A stretch of 64,000 bases of DNA from Myxococcales bacterium (GTDB lineage Bacteria > Myxococcota_A > Polyangia > Haliangiales > Haliangiaceae): positions 248,001 to 312,000 of the forward strand of contig JADKKI010000009.1 of assembly GCA_016720595.1 (NCBI GenBank). The letters run 5' to 3'. Under the pieces are notes generated by a model. The model was not told where the DNA came from. It worked only from the letters and a program-made list of their open reading frames with translations, and ran no database searches. This document shows, piece after piece, positions 8,211-16,239 of this stretch. The position numbers and the translations under genes were made by a program. Position 1 is the stretch's first letter. Each line of letters opens with the position of its first letter.

Positions 8211-8666
8211 ATGTGGTACCGACTCACGTTCGCGTCATCGATGAGTGGCGACGCGCTGCACCAGCTGCTCGGCGAGATTCAGCGCGTCTTGCCCTTCACC
8301 GACGTTCTCGTGTCGGCAGCCAGCGGAGCGGGTGTGGGCCTACAGGGCGTCCCGCTCCTGGACTTCCACGGTGCGTCGCGGTTCTCGTACCAGGAGCTCC
8401 TCGGCTGGATCCCGCTCGTCACGCAGTTCGACTGGGGTGACTTCTTTCTCACCGATGACCCATCCGTGGGGGCGCTGGTTGGCTACACCATGGAGCAGCT
8501 GTTCGCCGCTGCCAAGGCCGCTCTCGTGACGGTGCGTGCGCTGGATTCATCCGAGTGGGATGTCCTCAGCATGCATCCCGACGTCATCCGCGCAGCGCAC
8601 GAGAGGTTCGGTGGTCGCATGGACCAGGCGGCCGAGCTGGAGGCCTTCACGCACCTCACGGGCTAG
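8211..8666 (+). CDS. Hypothetical protein
   Basis: A 151-residue soluble protein with no recognised family. It begins MWYRLTFASSMSGDALHQLL, has a hydrophobic core with several Trp/Phe (LLGWIPLVTQFDWGDFF) and ends AELEAFTHLTG. An in-frame GTG at 8157 would add 18 residues (starting VDLSRRWVSEL) and is a reasonable alternative, as neither start has a clear ribosome-binding site. A partial copy of its last codons occurs at 7817-7862, so it was probably part of a small tandem family. Confidence 0.6.
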   Translation: MWYRLTFASSMSGDALHQLLGEIQRVLPFTDVLVSAASGAGVGLQGVPLLDFHGASRFSYQELLGWIPLVTQFDWGDFFLTDDPSVGALVGYTMEQLFAAAKAALVTVRALDSSEWDVLSMHPDVIRAAHERFGGRMDQAAELEAFTHLTG

Positions 8667-8691
8667 CCATGACGGGTGGTAGCCTGCGGAG

Positions 8692-9141
8692 GTGAGGTGG
8701 CTCGTCGGGTGGACGATCGCGTGCGCGGCCTGTCACGCGGCAGCTCGCCCGGAAGACCTGCCGCCGGTTCCCCGGCTGCAAGCGCCCGAGGATGCCGGCA
8801 TCATCCTCGTGATGCCGGATGCGGAGGCCCCGGATGCCGCGATGCCCGACGCCGCGATGCGGACCTGCAACGACTGCGATCCGCCGCTGCGGCCGGTCAC
8901 CGGCCGCGTGATCAAGGTCCAGATCGACGGCTCTCGGACCATCCTGTGGGTCGGAATCGGTGAAGCCGCCGGCATCTCGAAGTCCTGGCGCGGCGTGATG
9001 GTGCGCGCCGATGGCGTGGCGGTTCCCGGCGGCGACGTGATCACGCTCCGCGTAGCGAAGACCGTCACGATCGTCGAGAGCACGCTGACGACGGGGCAGA
9101 TCATCGCCGGCCTCTCCGTGCGGTTCGATCCGCCGAGGTGA
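8692..9141 (+). CDS. Small putative lipoprotein
   Basis: A 149-residue protein with a short signal MRWLVGWTIACAAC in which a lipobox Cys is plausible. A linker rich in Pro, Asp and Ala (PDAEAPDAAMPDAAM) with a Cys pair CNDC follows, then a ~80-residue domain of alternating beta strands (VTGRVIKVQIDG to LSVRFDPPR). No family was recognised. The start is GTG, preceded by a GGAG-like sequence. It is convergent with the Gly-rich lipoprotein that ends at 9146. Confidence 0.6.
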   Translation: MRWLVGWTIACAACHAAARPEDLPPVPRLQAPEDAGIILVMPDAEAPDAAMPDAAMRTCNDCDPPLRPVTGRVIKVQIDGSRTILWVGIGEAAGISKSWRGVMVRADGVAVPGGDVITLRVAKTVTIVESTLTTGQIIAGLSVRFDPPR

Positions 9142-9145
9142 CCGA

Positions 9146-10441
9146 CTACTTCGGCGTCGCCGCTGGCGAGATCAGCGTGCCGGTGACGGTGCCGTGCGTC
9201 CAGATCACGCCCACGCTGCCGCCACCACCGCCGCCGCCACCGACCGACGCCGGTGCGTTCTCGCCCGTGGGATCGGCCAGCGCACCGCCGCGCCCACCGG
9301 GCGTGTTCTGCGCCGGCACCTGCGTGCCGCCCGTGCCGGCCGCGGCGCGCTGGTTGTACGCAGCGCCGGTGGTCGCATCACCGCCGTCTCCGCCGCGCGT
9401 GTTGCCGCCGCCGCCACCACCACCACCACCGTTCGCGGTGATCGCGCCGCTGATCACGAGCGCGGGTGCGTCGAGGCCGATCATGCCGCCGGAGCCGCCA
9501 CCGCCACCGCCGGAGCCGTTGTCGGAGCTGTTGCCGCCGCCACCACCGGCGTTGATCGAACCGGTCGCGGCGATGGTGATCGAGGTCCCGGCGATCAGGT
9601 AGACCGCGCCACCGCCGTTGCTGCCTTGCCCGCCGGCGTTGGCACCGCTGCCATTGCCGCCCTTGCCGCCCTTGCAGCCGCCGCGCACGAAGGTCGAGAG
9701 CAGCGCGGAGCCCCCGGCGCCGCCGTTGGAATCACCGTCGCCGCCGGCGCTGTCGTTGGTGTCGGCCTTGCCGGCGCTGCCACCAACTGCAGCGAAGCCG
9801 CCGCCGCCGCCGCCGGCTCCACCACCGGCATCGTTCTCGCCGTTGCCCGCGGCGACGCAGACGGCTGCATTCGCGCCCGCGCCCGCAGTGCCCGCACGTC
9901 CGCTCGACACATCGAGTGCGCCGGAGATCGTGATCGTGCTGGTGGCGACGATCACGAGCGGGCGAGCGCCGGTGGCGCGCACCGCGCCGATCGTGATGGT
10001 CTCGCCGCGCACGATGCACAGCTCGGGGCCGCCGGCCTGCAGCTGGGTCTGATCGCAACCCGAGTCGGTGTTGATCGTGCCGGTGAGGTTGCGCGGCCCG
10101 GTGGGAAGCACGGTCAGACACACGTTCACCGGCGTGCCGAAGCACTGACGCGCATCCGCGATGTAGCCATCGGGCGTATCGATCGTGCCGTCGAGCGCCG
10201 CGTCGAGCGGTGGTTCGTCACCGACGCACACGCCCGAGAGCGATCCGGAGGACGAGCCATAGCGCTGGCCGGAGACGCAATCGAGATCGGTGAAGCTGCA
10301 CAGCCCGGTCAGCAGCTCGCAGCGGCCCGCGCCCGGACCACCAGTGCACTGCGCGTCATTCTCGCAGTGATACGCGGCGCCACCAGACCACGGCGAGCAC
10401 GCCGCGATCCCGAGGGCCAACGCACATGCAGCGAGCCTCAT
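9146..10441 (-). CDS. Glycine-rich surface lipoprotein
   Basis: A 431-residue protein starting MRLAACALALGIAAC, a lipoprotein signal. A short Cys-rich N-terminal module (CENDAQCTGG...CELLTGLC) precedes strands such as ISGALDVSSG and SITIAATGSINAGGGGG alternating with Gly tracts. The order of parts matches the lipoprotein at 3177-4583: lipobox, disulfide module, then Gly-rich strand repeats. The two are likely paralogues exposed on the outer membrane. The longer frame from 10540 was rejected because its first 33 residues are highly charged and lack a signal. Function is unknown. Confidence 0.8.
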   Translation of the reverse strand: MRLAACALALGIAACSPWSGGAAYHCENDAQCTGGPGAGRCELLTGLCSFTDLDCVSGQRYGSSSGSLSGVCVGDEPPLDAALDGTIDTPDGYIADARQCFGTPVNVCLTVLPTGPRNLTGTINTDSGCDQTQLQAGGPELCIVRGETITIGAVRATGARPLVIVATSTITISGALDVSSGRAGTAGAGANAAVCVAAGNGENDAGGGAGGGGGGFAAVGGSAGKADTNDSAGGDGDSNGGAGGSALLSTFVRGGCKGGKGGNGSGANAGGQGSNGGGAVYLIAGTSITIAATGSINAGGGGGNSSDNGSGGGGGGSGGMIGLDAPALVISGAITANGGGGGGGGGNTRGGDGGDATTGAAYNQRAAAGTGGTQVPAQNTPGGRGGALADPTGENAPASVGGGGGGGGSVGVIWTHGTVTGTLISPAATPK

Positions 10442-10583
10442 CCCGCCCATTGTAGAGCAAACCGCAGGGATCCCGCGAGGATGACCGGGGTAGGATCTTT
10501 CCTCCCACTCCCGACGCTCCCGCAATAGAATCAGAGTCATACGAGCTTATCGCCACGCTCTCACCGCGTCGCGCCAGCGCGGG

Positions 10584-11090
10584 TTGCCGTCGATCGGTCT
10601 GGAGATGACCGCGCCGGGCGGGGTGGAGCTCACCCCGGTGCAGAGTGGTACCGCGGTGGTCCGGTGCTGCGAGCGTCGCGAGGATGGCAAGACGGTGGGC
10701 GAGCTCGAGGTCTCGATGTTCTCCGCGGCGCTGATCATCGATCGCGATGGGATCCTGGAGGAGAAGGCGCGCGAGGTGGCCGCGCACAGTGCGCACGCCG
10801 TGCGGATCGCAGGCACGGTGGCCGTGTCACTCCCCGGCGCGAGCGGCTATCGCGCGGATGTCGAGCCGGTGCGCACGGCGCTGCCGTACGTCCACGTGTT
10901 CGCGATGGCGCCGCACGATCTCGGCGTCGATGGCGGCATCGTCGTCACGGTGCGAAGTGCGCAGCCAGACTGGCCGGCGGCGGAGCAGATCCTCAGCTCG
11001 CTGCGCTTCCTCACGCGCCACGGCACCGCGCGGCCGGCCAACGACGAGACCGAACTTCACGAGCCGATGTTGCCGGTCGTGCCGAAGTAG
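10584..11090 (+). CDS. Hypothetical protein, DcrB/PsbP-like fold possible
   Basis: A soluble 168-residue protein with alternating strands and helices, ending in AAEQILSSLRFL before a short disordered tail. That ending resembles DcrB- or PsbP-like domains, but this is a weak impression. The start is uncertain: TTG at 10584 is used here, ATG at 10605 is an alternative directly behind GGAG, and the frame stays open further upstream without an ATG or GTG. It is divergent from the Gly-rich lipoprotein and its stop abuts that of the next, convergent gene. Confidence 0.6.
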   Translation: MPSIGLEMTAPGGVELTPVQSGTAVVRCCERREDGKTVGELEVSMFSAALIIDRDGILEEKAREVAAHSAHAVRIAGTVAVSLPGASGYRADVEPVRTALPYVHVFAMAPHDLGVDGGIVVTVRSAQPDWPAAEQILSSLRFLTRHGTARPANDETELHEPMLPVVPK

Positions 11091-11990
11091 TCAGCGCTTC
11101 TTCCAGCGCTTGTCGGCCGGGTTCGTGAACGCACCGTAGACCTGGCGGACCTCGCGCTTCTGGACGCCGGCATAGGCGGTCGCGGCGTCGAGGCGGATCT
11201 TCGCGTAGGTCCCGCCGCTCGCGAACGCGAGCACGGTGGCCTCGAGAGGCGCGGCGTTCGCGAACAGGAAGTCGCGCGTCATCAGCAGCGGTACGCGCGT
11301 GGCGGCGGGGACGTCCTCCTCCATGTACGCGGCGGTGTGGCAGGCGATCGCGATCGCGCCCTTGGTCATCGTCGCCGGCGTGGGCCACTGGAAGCTCTCG
11401 AGATCCATCAGCCGGTTGTGGCCGACCCACGCCACGATCTGCGCGGCGCCGCCGGCGGCGAGCGTGGTGCCGTCGTCGAGCTTGATCGTCCGAGGCGTGG
11501 ATCCGGACACGTCGGCGGCATAGGCAGCGAGAGCGCGATCGATCGCCTTGCCGCGCCACCCGTGCACCACGATGTCGAGCTCCAGCTTCGCGGGTGCACC
11601 GCGCTTCTTCCACGCAGCGGGCGTGGCGAGCGTGCGGCGATAGACGTGGACTGCGAGCACGTCCGCATCGCCGGTGTCTGCGGCCGTCTGCTTGAGCATC
11701 CGCTTCCAGCCGCTGCCGCGCCGCGCGAACCACTCGCCGAACCCCGGCGTGGTCGCCCAGTAGAGGTTGGTCTCGGGGTTATCACCGTCACCGAGCTTCT
11801 TGTTTCCGCACGCGATGATCGTGCTCTCGCACAACGGCACGTGGACCTCGACGACGAGCGGCCTACCGGCGGTGAGGTCCGCGACCACGCGATCGGTGAG
11901 GCCGGCGAGCCACTGGTCCTCGGTGGATGGGGCTGCCTGCGCAGGTCCCATCAGTACGAGCACGGCGAACAGGGTGAGGGCGGGCCGCAT
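11091..11990 (-). CDS. Secreted protein of unknown function
   Basis: A 299-residue protein with a clear signal peptide, MRPALTLFAVLVLMGPAQAA. The mature part contains two early Cys (LCESTIIACGNKK), a conserved-looking WVGHNRLMD and an acidic/aromatic YMEEDVPAAT region. No characterised family was recognised. It is probably periplasmic or exported. It is convergent with the preceding gene, with stop codons adjacent. Confidence 0.75.
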   Translation of the reverse strand: MRPALTLFAVLVLMGPAQAAPSTEDQWLAGLTDRVVADLTAGRPLVVEVHVPLCESTIIACGNKKLGDGDNPETNLYWATTPGFGEWFARRGSGWKRMLKQTAADTGDADVLAVHVYRRTLATPAAWKKRGAPAKLELDIVVHGWRGKAIDRALAAYAADVSGSTPRTIKLDDGTTLAAGGAAQIVAWVGHNRLMDLESFQWPTPATMTKGAIAIACHTAAYMEEDVPAATRVPLLMTRDFLFANAAPLEATVLAFASGGTYAKIRLDAATAYAGVQKREVRQVYGAFTNPADKRWKKR

Positions 11991-12070
11991 CGGCGAGAAG
12001 ACACGCCGTCCTCGCCAGGATTGCGGAACGAATCACGAAATATCCCGCCGGGCCCAGGCGTTCGGGCGCG

Positions 12071-13378
12071 TCACGACGGGAGCTTGCTGCGTGCCTCGTC
12101 GATCGCCGTGCGCGCCGTGATCCGGAGGCGCATCAGCCGCGCGAGCTCGTCGGGGGAGGGCGTCGGCTTCTTCAGGTAGATCGCGTCGAGCCAGCGCAGC
12201 GCCGCGAACGGCGAGGTCACGGCGATCGCGGCCGCGGCGAACGACAGCGGTGGCGGCAGGAGCACCATCGAGCCCGTCACCAGACCCGCGGCCCACAGCG
12301 GATACACCACCATCGCGGCCCCGAACTTGATCGTCGATGTGGCATCGGGATCCGCCTTGCGCGCGATCCACCGCGGCAGGAAGTACGGGATCGCGTACAG
12401 CGCGAAGCCCGAAGCCGCGAGTGGCGCGAGGGCGGCGCGGCGGAGCGGGGACATCGGCGCCGGCGCGGGCGGAGGCGGGCCACCCGCGATCTGCGTATCG
12501 TCGAGGCCGAGACGCTCGAGCTCGCCATAGTAGGCGTCGACGTGCTGGGCGATCCGCGCGATCAGGGTCGCGTCCACGCTGCGCAACGTCTGACTCGCGA
12601 GCTCGACCTGGCGCCCGATGCCGCTCCATCCGCCCATCGTTCGATCTCCGGCGTCGGTCGCGAGCAGCTCGGCCACGCGCGCGATCCGCATCCGATCCTG
12701 GTGGGTCTCGCCTTCGACGAGCAGCTCCTTGAGATCGGCCTCCATCTGCAGCGTGGCCGCGCGGATCTTGTCCTCGCCATCGCCGGGGAGATCGGCGAAC
12801 GCGCGGACCGGCCCCCACAGCACCAGGCAGCGCGAGCGGAAATCGCTCGGAGCATCGAACTCGAGCGCCACGGCCTGGAACGTCGGAGGCACGCCGCCTC
12901 GCTCGGCGGCGGCCTGCAGCATGCGCGCGGCACCCGACTTGAGCGGCGCGAGCTTCGAATCCGAGTGGCTGGTGCCCTCGGGGAAGATCAGGATGTTTCC
13001 GCCGCCCGCGAGGTGCCCGGCGATCTTGTCGAACACGGCCGCGTTCTGCGACGCATCCTTGTCGGGGTTGTCCTTCTTGCGGATGATCGGCACCGCCCCC
13101 GCGCGATCGAGCAGCCACTTGAGACCCGGGATGTCCCACAGGGTCGACTTCGCCACCGGCGAGATCTCGCACGGCGCATCGGTCATCACGAGGACGGGAT
13201 CGAGGAGCGCGTTCGAGTGGTTGGAGACGAACACGCGGCCGCGGGTCGCCACGGCGGGAGCCTCGCCGTACCGCTCGATGTCGCGGAAGTACAGCCGCAT
13301 CAGCCGGCGGAACGTGCCGATCAGCGCGCCGCGGAGCGTCGGCGGATCACGAAGCTCGTCGGCCAGCGGGAGTTGCAC
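12071..13378 (-). CDS. 1-acyl-sn-glycerol-3-phosphate acyltransferase family protein (PlsC-like)
   Basis: About 435 residues. The acyltransferase domain is N-terminal and holds the catalytic NHSNALLDP (HX4D) near residue 54, an arginine block IIRKKD, and FPEGTSH. The second half (about 300-400) carries two or three hydrophobic segments (LAASGFALYAIPYFLP, MVVYPLWAAGLVTGSMVLL), so it is membrane-associated. The family transfers acyl chains to lysophosphatidate in phospholipid synthesis; with the long C-terminal half it may act on another lysolipid. GTG at 13378 was preferred to TTG 13423, whose extra 15 residues are basic and unlike the family start. Confidence 0.85.
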   Translation of the reverse strand: MQLPLADELRDPPTLRGALIGTFRRLMRLYFRDIERYGEAPAVATRGRVFVSNHSNALLDPVLVMTDAPCEISPVAKSTLWDIPGLKWLLDRAGAVPIIRKKDNPDKDASQNAAVFDKIAGHLAGGGNILIFPEGTSHSDSKLAPLKSGAARMLQAAAERGGVPPTFQAVALEFDAPSDFRSRCLVLWGPVRAFADLPGDGEDKIRAATLQMEADLKELLVEGETHQDRMRIARVAELLATDAGDRTMGGWSGIGRQVELASQTLRSVDATLIARIAQHVDAYYGELERLGLDDTQIAGGPPPPAPAPMSPLRRAALAPLAASGFALYAIPYFLPRWIARKADPDATSTIKFGAAMVVYPLWAAGLVTGSMVLLPPPLSFAAAAIAVTSPFAALRWLDAIYLKKPTPSPDELARLMRLRITARTAIDEARSKLPS

Positions 13379-13533
13379 CCGGCGATGATGCCATGGTCGG
13401 CGCGGCGAGCGTGCGGGCTCCAAGGCGCCACCGAGGGCCAGCCCCCGGCTGAAGGGCCTCCAGGTGCGGCCACCAGGTACGGTGGGGGTAGCGGTGGGCG
13501 TCGGCGAACGGGTGTCAGCGCTCCCCCCGTTGA

Positions 13534-14358
13534 GTGATCGATGTCGGTCGTGCCAGAGTCGCGCTCGTGCCGCCGGCCCGGGACCGAGACTCGATCGAGC
13601 TGCGCGGTGTCGCGCCGCTCGTGGTCACGGCCACCCGCGAGCTGATCGCACCGGTGCTGCTGGTCACCAATGGCCAGAAGACCATCGGCATGACGAGCGC
13701 GGAGCTCCTGCGCCCGTGGGAGCCGCAGCAGATGTCCGTGCTGCTGATGCTCGACGGCTCGATCGCGGTCCCGGTCGCGAACTGGGGGATGGGTCGCTAC
13801 TCGGGCGTCGGGATGATCGATCTCACCGGTCCGGTGCCGGCGACGGCGGACGTCCGCCCGCTCCCGATCTCGAGCGTGTGCGCGAGCCAGGATACGCGCA
13901 GTGCACCGTCGGCGATCGCCACGATCATGGTCGCGAACGGGCGAATCGTCCGCGAGCTGATCGGCGTCCACGTCGATCTCGCCGACCTCGGTGGCATGAG
14001 TGATGACCTCGGTCGCCTCGCCAGCCCCCTCGATGCGAACCATGCCGGTGCACCCGTTGAAGGTGCCGTGCTGTTCACGTGGTTCCCGCCAGATCCGGTG
14101 CTGGGCCGGAAGAGCGAGGTCCTCGCGATGGCGATGACCTATCCGTATCGCGCCGGGACGTTCCAGCCGCGCGCGACCCCCGCGATCGCCGAGATGATCG
14201 GCCTCGATGATCTCGGTCGCGCCCTGATCCAGGCCACCCCGGCGCCCGAGCGCCCCGAGCTCAGCCAAGTCACCGGCGAGATCGCGCAGGTCAAGGCCGA
14301 CAAGGCTCCCGTGCTCGATGGCGTCGACGAGTACCGGCAGAAGCGCGAGCGGACGTAA
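13534..14358 (+). CDS. Hypothetical protein
   Basis: A 274-residue soluble protein that was not recognised. The first ~200 residues alternate hydrophobic strands (APLVVTATRELIAPVLLVT, MSVLLMLDGSIAVPV), giving a beta-rich impression; the last 70 are charged and helical, ending EYRQKRERT. There is no signal peptide or membrane segment. The GTG start at 13534 has no strong ribosome-binding site. It lies upstream of the PilZ/receiver gene on the same strand with a 119-base gap. Confidence 0.6.
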   Translation: MIDVGRARVALVPPARDRDSIELRGVAPLVVTATRELIAPVLLVTNGQKTIGMTSAELLRPWEPQQMSVLLMLDGSIAVPVANWGMGRYSGVGMIDLTGPVPATADVRPLPISSVCASQDTRSAPSAIATIMVANGRIVRELIGVHVDLADLGGMSDDLGRLASPLDANHAGAPVEGAVLFTWFPPDPVLGRKSEVLAMAMTYPYRAGTFQPRATPAIAEMIGLDDLGRALIQATPAPERPELSQVTGEIAQVKADKAPVLDGVDEYRQKRERT

Positions 14359-14455
14359 GCCACCTCGCGCGGGTTACCCCCTCGAGGTCGTGTCCTGACA
14401 GGCGTCGGGTACGGGTGGGGATGTGCCGACAGGTTTTGCTAGCTGTGGTCCGGCC

Positions 14456-14472
14456 ACCTCCAGTAAGGAGGT
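14456..14472 (+). promoter_or_regulatory. Hairpin that can mask the ribosome-binding site
   Basis: ACCTCC (14456-14461) is exactly complementary to GGAGGT (14467-14472) across a five-base loop, AGTAA. The right arm is the Shine-Dalgarno sequence AAGGAGG of the GTG start at 14478. In RNA this six-pair stem would hide the site, which suggests regulated translation initiation; that part is inference. Confidence 0.5.
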
Positions 14473-14477
14473 TCACC

Positions 14478-15581
14478 GTGCGCAGACAAGCAGATCGCTA
14501 CACGATGGATCTCCCGGTCGATGTCACCGCTCAGGGCATGACCCAGCGGCTCTCGCTCCAGGACCTGTCCCGTACCGGGATGTTCCTGCAGATGACCGCG
14601 CCGTTCCCCGTCGGGACCGAGCTGCAGGTCGCGATCATTCATGAGGGCCGGCGGCTCTATGCGCTCGCCAACGTCATGTACAGCCTGCCCGCGGCGGAGG
14701 CTCACTCGCTCGGCCGCGTGGCCGGCGTGGGCATCGCGTTCCAGCAGGCGATCACGCCGATGGATCACCTGTTCTCGATCGCGATCGAGCGCACCGTGCG
14801 CGAGCGCCGCACGAGTGCACGCTCGCTCGGTCTGCACGTGGTGATCGCGGATCGCTCGGTGCGCGTGCTCGAGCGGATGTCCACTGCGCTCGACGAAGCC
14901 GGCTGCACGGTCGCGATCGCGACCACGGGCATGGAGGTCCTCGCGGCCTGCCTGCGGAAGACTCCGGATGTCGTGCTCGTCGAGCGCGACCTCCCCGTGA
15001 TGGATGGCCTGCGCGTGATCGCCGAGCTCGCCAACGATCCGAGCCTCTGCATGGTGCCCGTGATCATCACGTCGGAGCAGCCGTCGGATATCGATCTCGC
15101 GTTCGAGGCCGGCGCGATGGACTTCATCGCGAAGCCGTTCACCGCCGTCGAGGTGGTGGCGCGCGCACGTCGCCTGCCGACCGCCCAGCCCGTGGCCTCG
15201 GATCGCGTGGTGCTCCGCGGCTCGCTCGCCGAGCTCGGCCTGCCCGCGTTGCTCACGATGCTCGAGATCGAGCGCAAGACTGGCCGGCTCGTCCTGTTCG
15301 GCGCGCAGACCGCGTGGATCGATGTCGTCGACGGCCGCATCATCGGCGCGGGCGCCTCGGGCCTCAGCGCTCCGGCGCGCGCGGTGATGATGTCCCTGCT
15401 CGATTGGACGCACGGCACGTTCGAGCTGCTCGTCACGGTGCCCGATCACGCGGACACCGACGTGGTCTATCCGATCACGCACCTCCTCCTCGAGCACGCC
15501 CGGATCCGCGACGAGCAGCAAGCCCGCACGGATCAGCTGCTGCCACGCATCCAGCAGCGTCGCGAACTCGCGTTCGCCTGA
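14478..15581 (+). CDS. PilZ - receiver (phosphoacceptor Asp replaced by Glu) - DUF4388 (PATAN) regulator
   Basis: A 367-residue protein with three domains. A PilZ-type domain (about 1-105) has an RRQADRY start and DLSRTGMF; PilZ domains often bind c-di-GMP. A receiver domain (about 118-230) has IADRS, IITSE and the conserved Lys in IAKPF (Lys219). A DUF4388/PATAN domain (about 240-345) begins LRGSLAELGLPALLTMLE, typical of deltaproteobacterial regulators. At the receiver phosphorylation site the sequence is VVLVERDLP: Glu169 takes the place of the acceptor Asp. The start GTG 14478 is fixed by AAGGAGG six bases upstream. There is no output DNA-binding domain, so it probably acts through protein contacts. 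Confidence 0.88.
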   Translation: MRRQADRYTMDLPVDVTAQGMTQRLSLQDLSRTGMFLQMTAPFPVGTELQVAIIHEGRRLYALANVMYSLPAAEAHSLGRVAGVGIAFQQAITPMDHLFSIAIERTVRERRTSARSLGLHVVIADRSVRVLERMSTALDEAGCTVAIATTGMEVLAACLRKTPDVVLVERDLPVMDGLRVIAELANDPSLCMVPVIITSEQPSDIDLAFEAGAMDFIAKPFTAVEVVARARRLPTAQPVASDRVVLRGSLAELGLPALLTMLEIERKTGRLVLFGAQTAWIDVVDGRIIGAGASGLSAPARAVMMSLLDWTHGTFELLVTVPDHADTDVVYPITHLLLEHARIRDEQQARTDQLLPRIQQRRELAFA

Positions 15582-15645
15582 ACTGCGGCGGCCTCCCGTG
15601 CGCTCCGCGCTCCGCTCCGCGAGCGGCAGTTGTGTGGCCGGAGCC

Positions 15646-15684
15646 CGGAGTTCAAAGCCAGGAAACCAGGAAGCCAGGAAGAGG
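15646..15684 (-). repeat. TTCCTGGCTTCC-type intergenic repeat, copy 1 (inverted)
   Basis: On the minus strand it reads CTTCCTGGCTTCCTGG and so on, ending GCTTTGAACTCCG. The final CTTTGAACTCCG is shared exactly with 24953-24991. Confidence 0.55.
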
Positions 15685-15698
15685 ATTTCTCCACCCGA

Positions 15699-15744
15699 CT
15701 CGTGGCGCCGGAGTGAACGCGCAACAGCGCTTGCACGGTGATGG
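15699..15744. repeat. 46-bp direct repeat, copy 1
   Basis: Begins CTCGTGGCGCCGGAGTGAAC and ends CACGGTGATGG. It matches 16088-16133 at 45 of 46 positions. Confidence 0.75.
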
Positions 15745-15880
15745 AGACGTGTGACTGGAACCTCTTCCTCAGTGCTCTGCGCTCTCTGCGCTCTCTGCGG
15801 CTTCCCCGACCTCTCGACGAGCTCTCGCCACCTGACCCCGTCCACCGAATCGGGGCCAGGCCAGCTCCGACACAAAGATC

Positions 15881-15920
15881 TTCCGACCTTGGTTCCTAGC
15901 TTCCGTGGTTTGATCTTCGG
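15881..15920 (+). repeat. TTCCTGGCTTCC-type intergenic repeat, copy 2
   Basis: Reads TTCCGACCTTGGTTCCTAGC then TTCCGTGGTTTGATCTTCGG. It aligns along its whole length with 24953-24991. Confidence 0.5.
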
Positions 15921-15986
15921 CAACGAAGGATCGCCGGGACGGTCGCGTCCGTTTGCCCTGCGGCGGCCCCCCGGGGGGCCCGGGGG

Positions 15987-16033
<47 letters not shown>

Positions 16034-16087
16034 CGGACTTGTGGCGCGACCGGTGAAAGAGGAACAGGGCGCAGGCAGGTGATGGAT

Positions 16088-16133
16088 CTCGTGGCGCCGG
16101 AGTGAACGCACAACAGCGCTTGCACGGTGATGG
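16088..16133. repeat. 46-bp direct repeat, copy 2
   Basis: The same sequence as 15699-15744 with one difference. The two copies bracket the G tract and about 340 bases of sequence. Confidence 0.75.
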
Positions 16134-16239
16134 CTCTCTCCTGCCCAAAGGCTCTACGACCCGGGGTCCGGGCCCCCCGGCCTGGGCCGGGAGAAACGCG
16201 GGTGGCATCACTGGGCCTGGTCAGACGGGCGCCCGCGCT

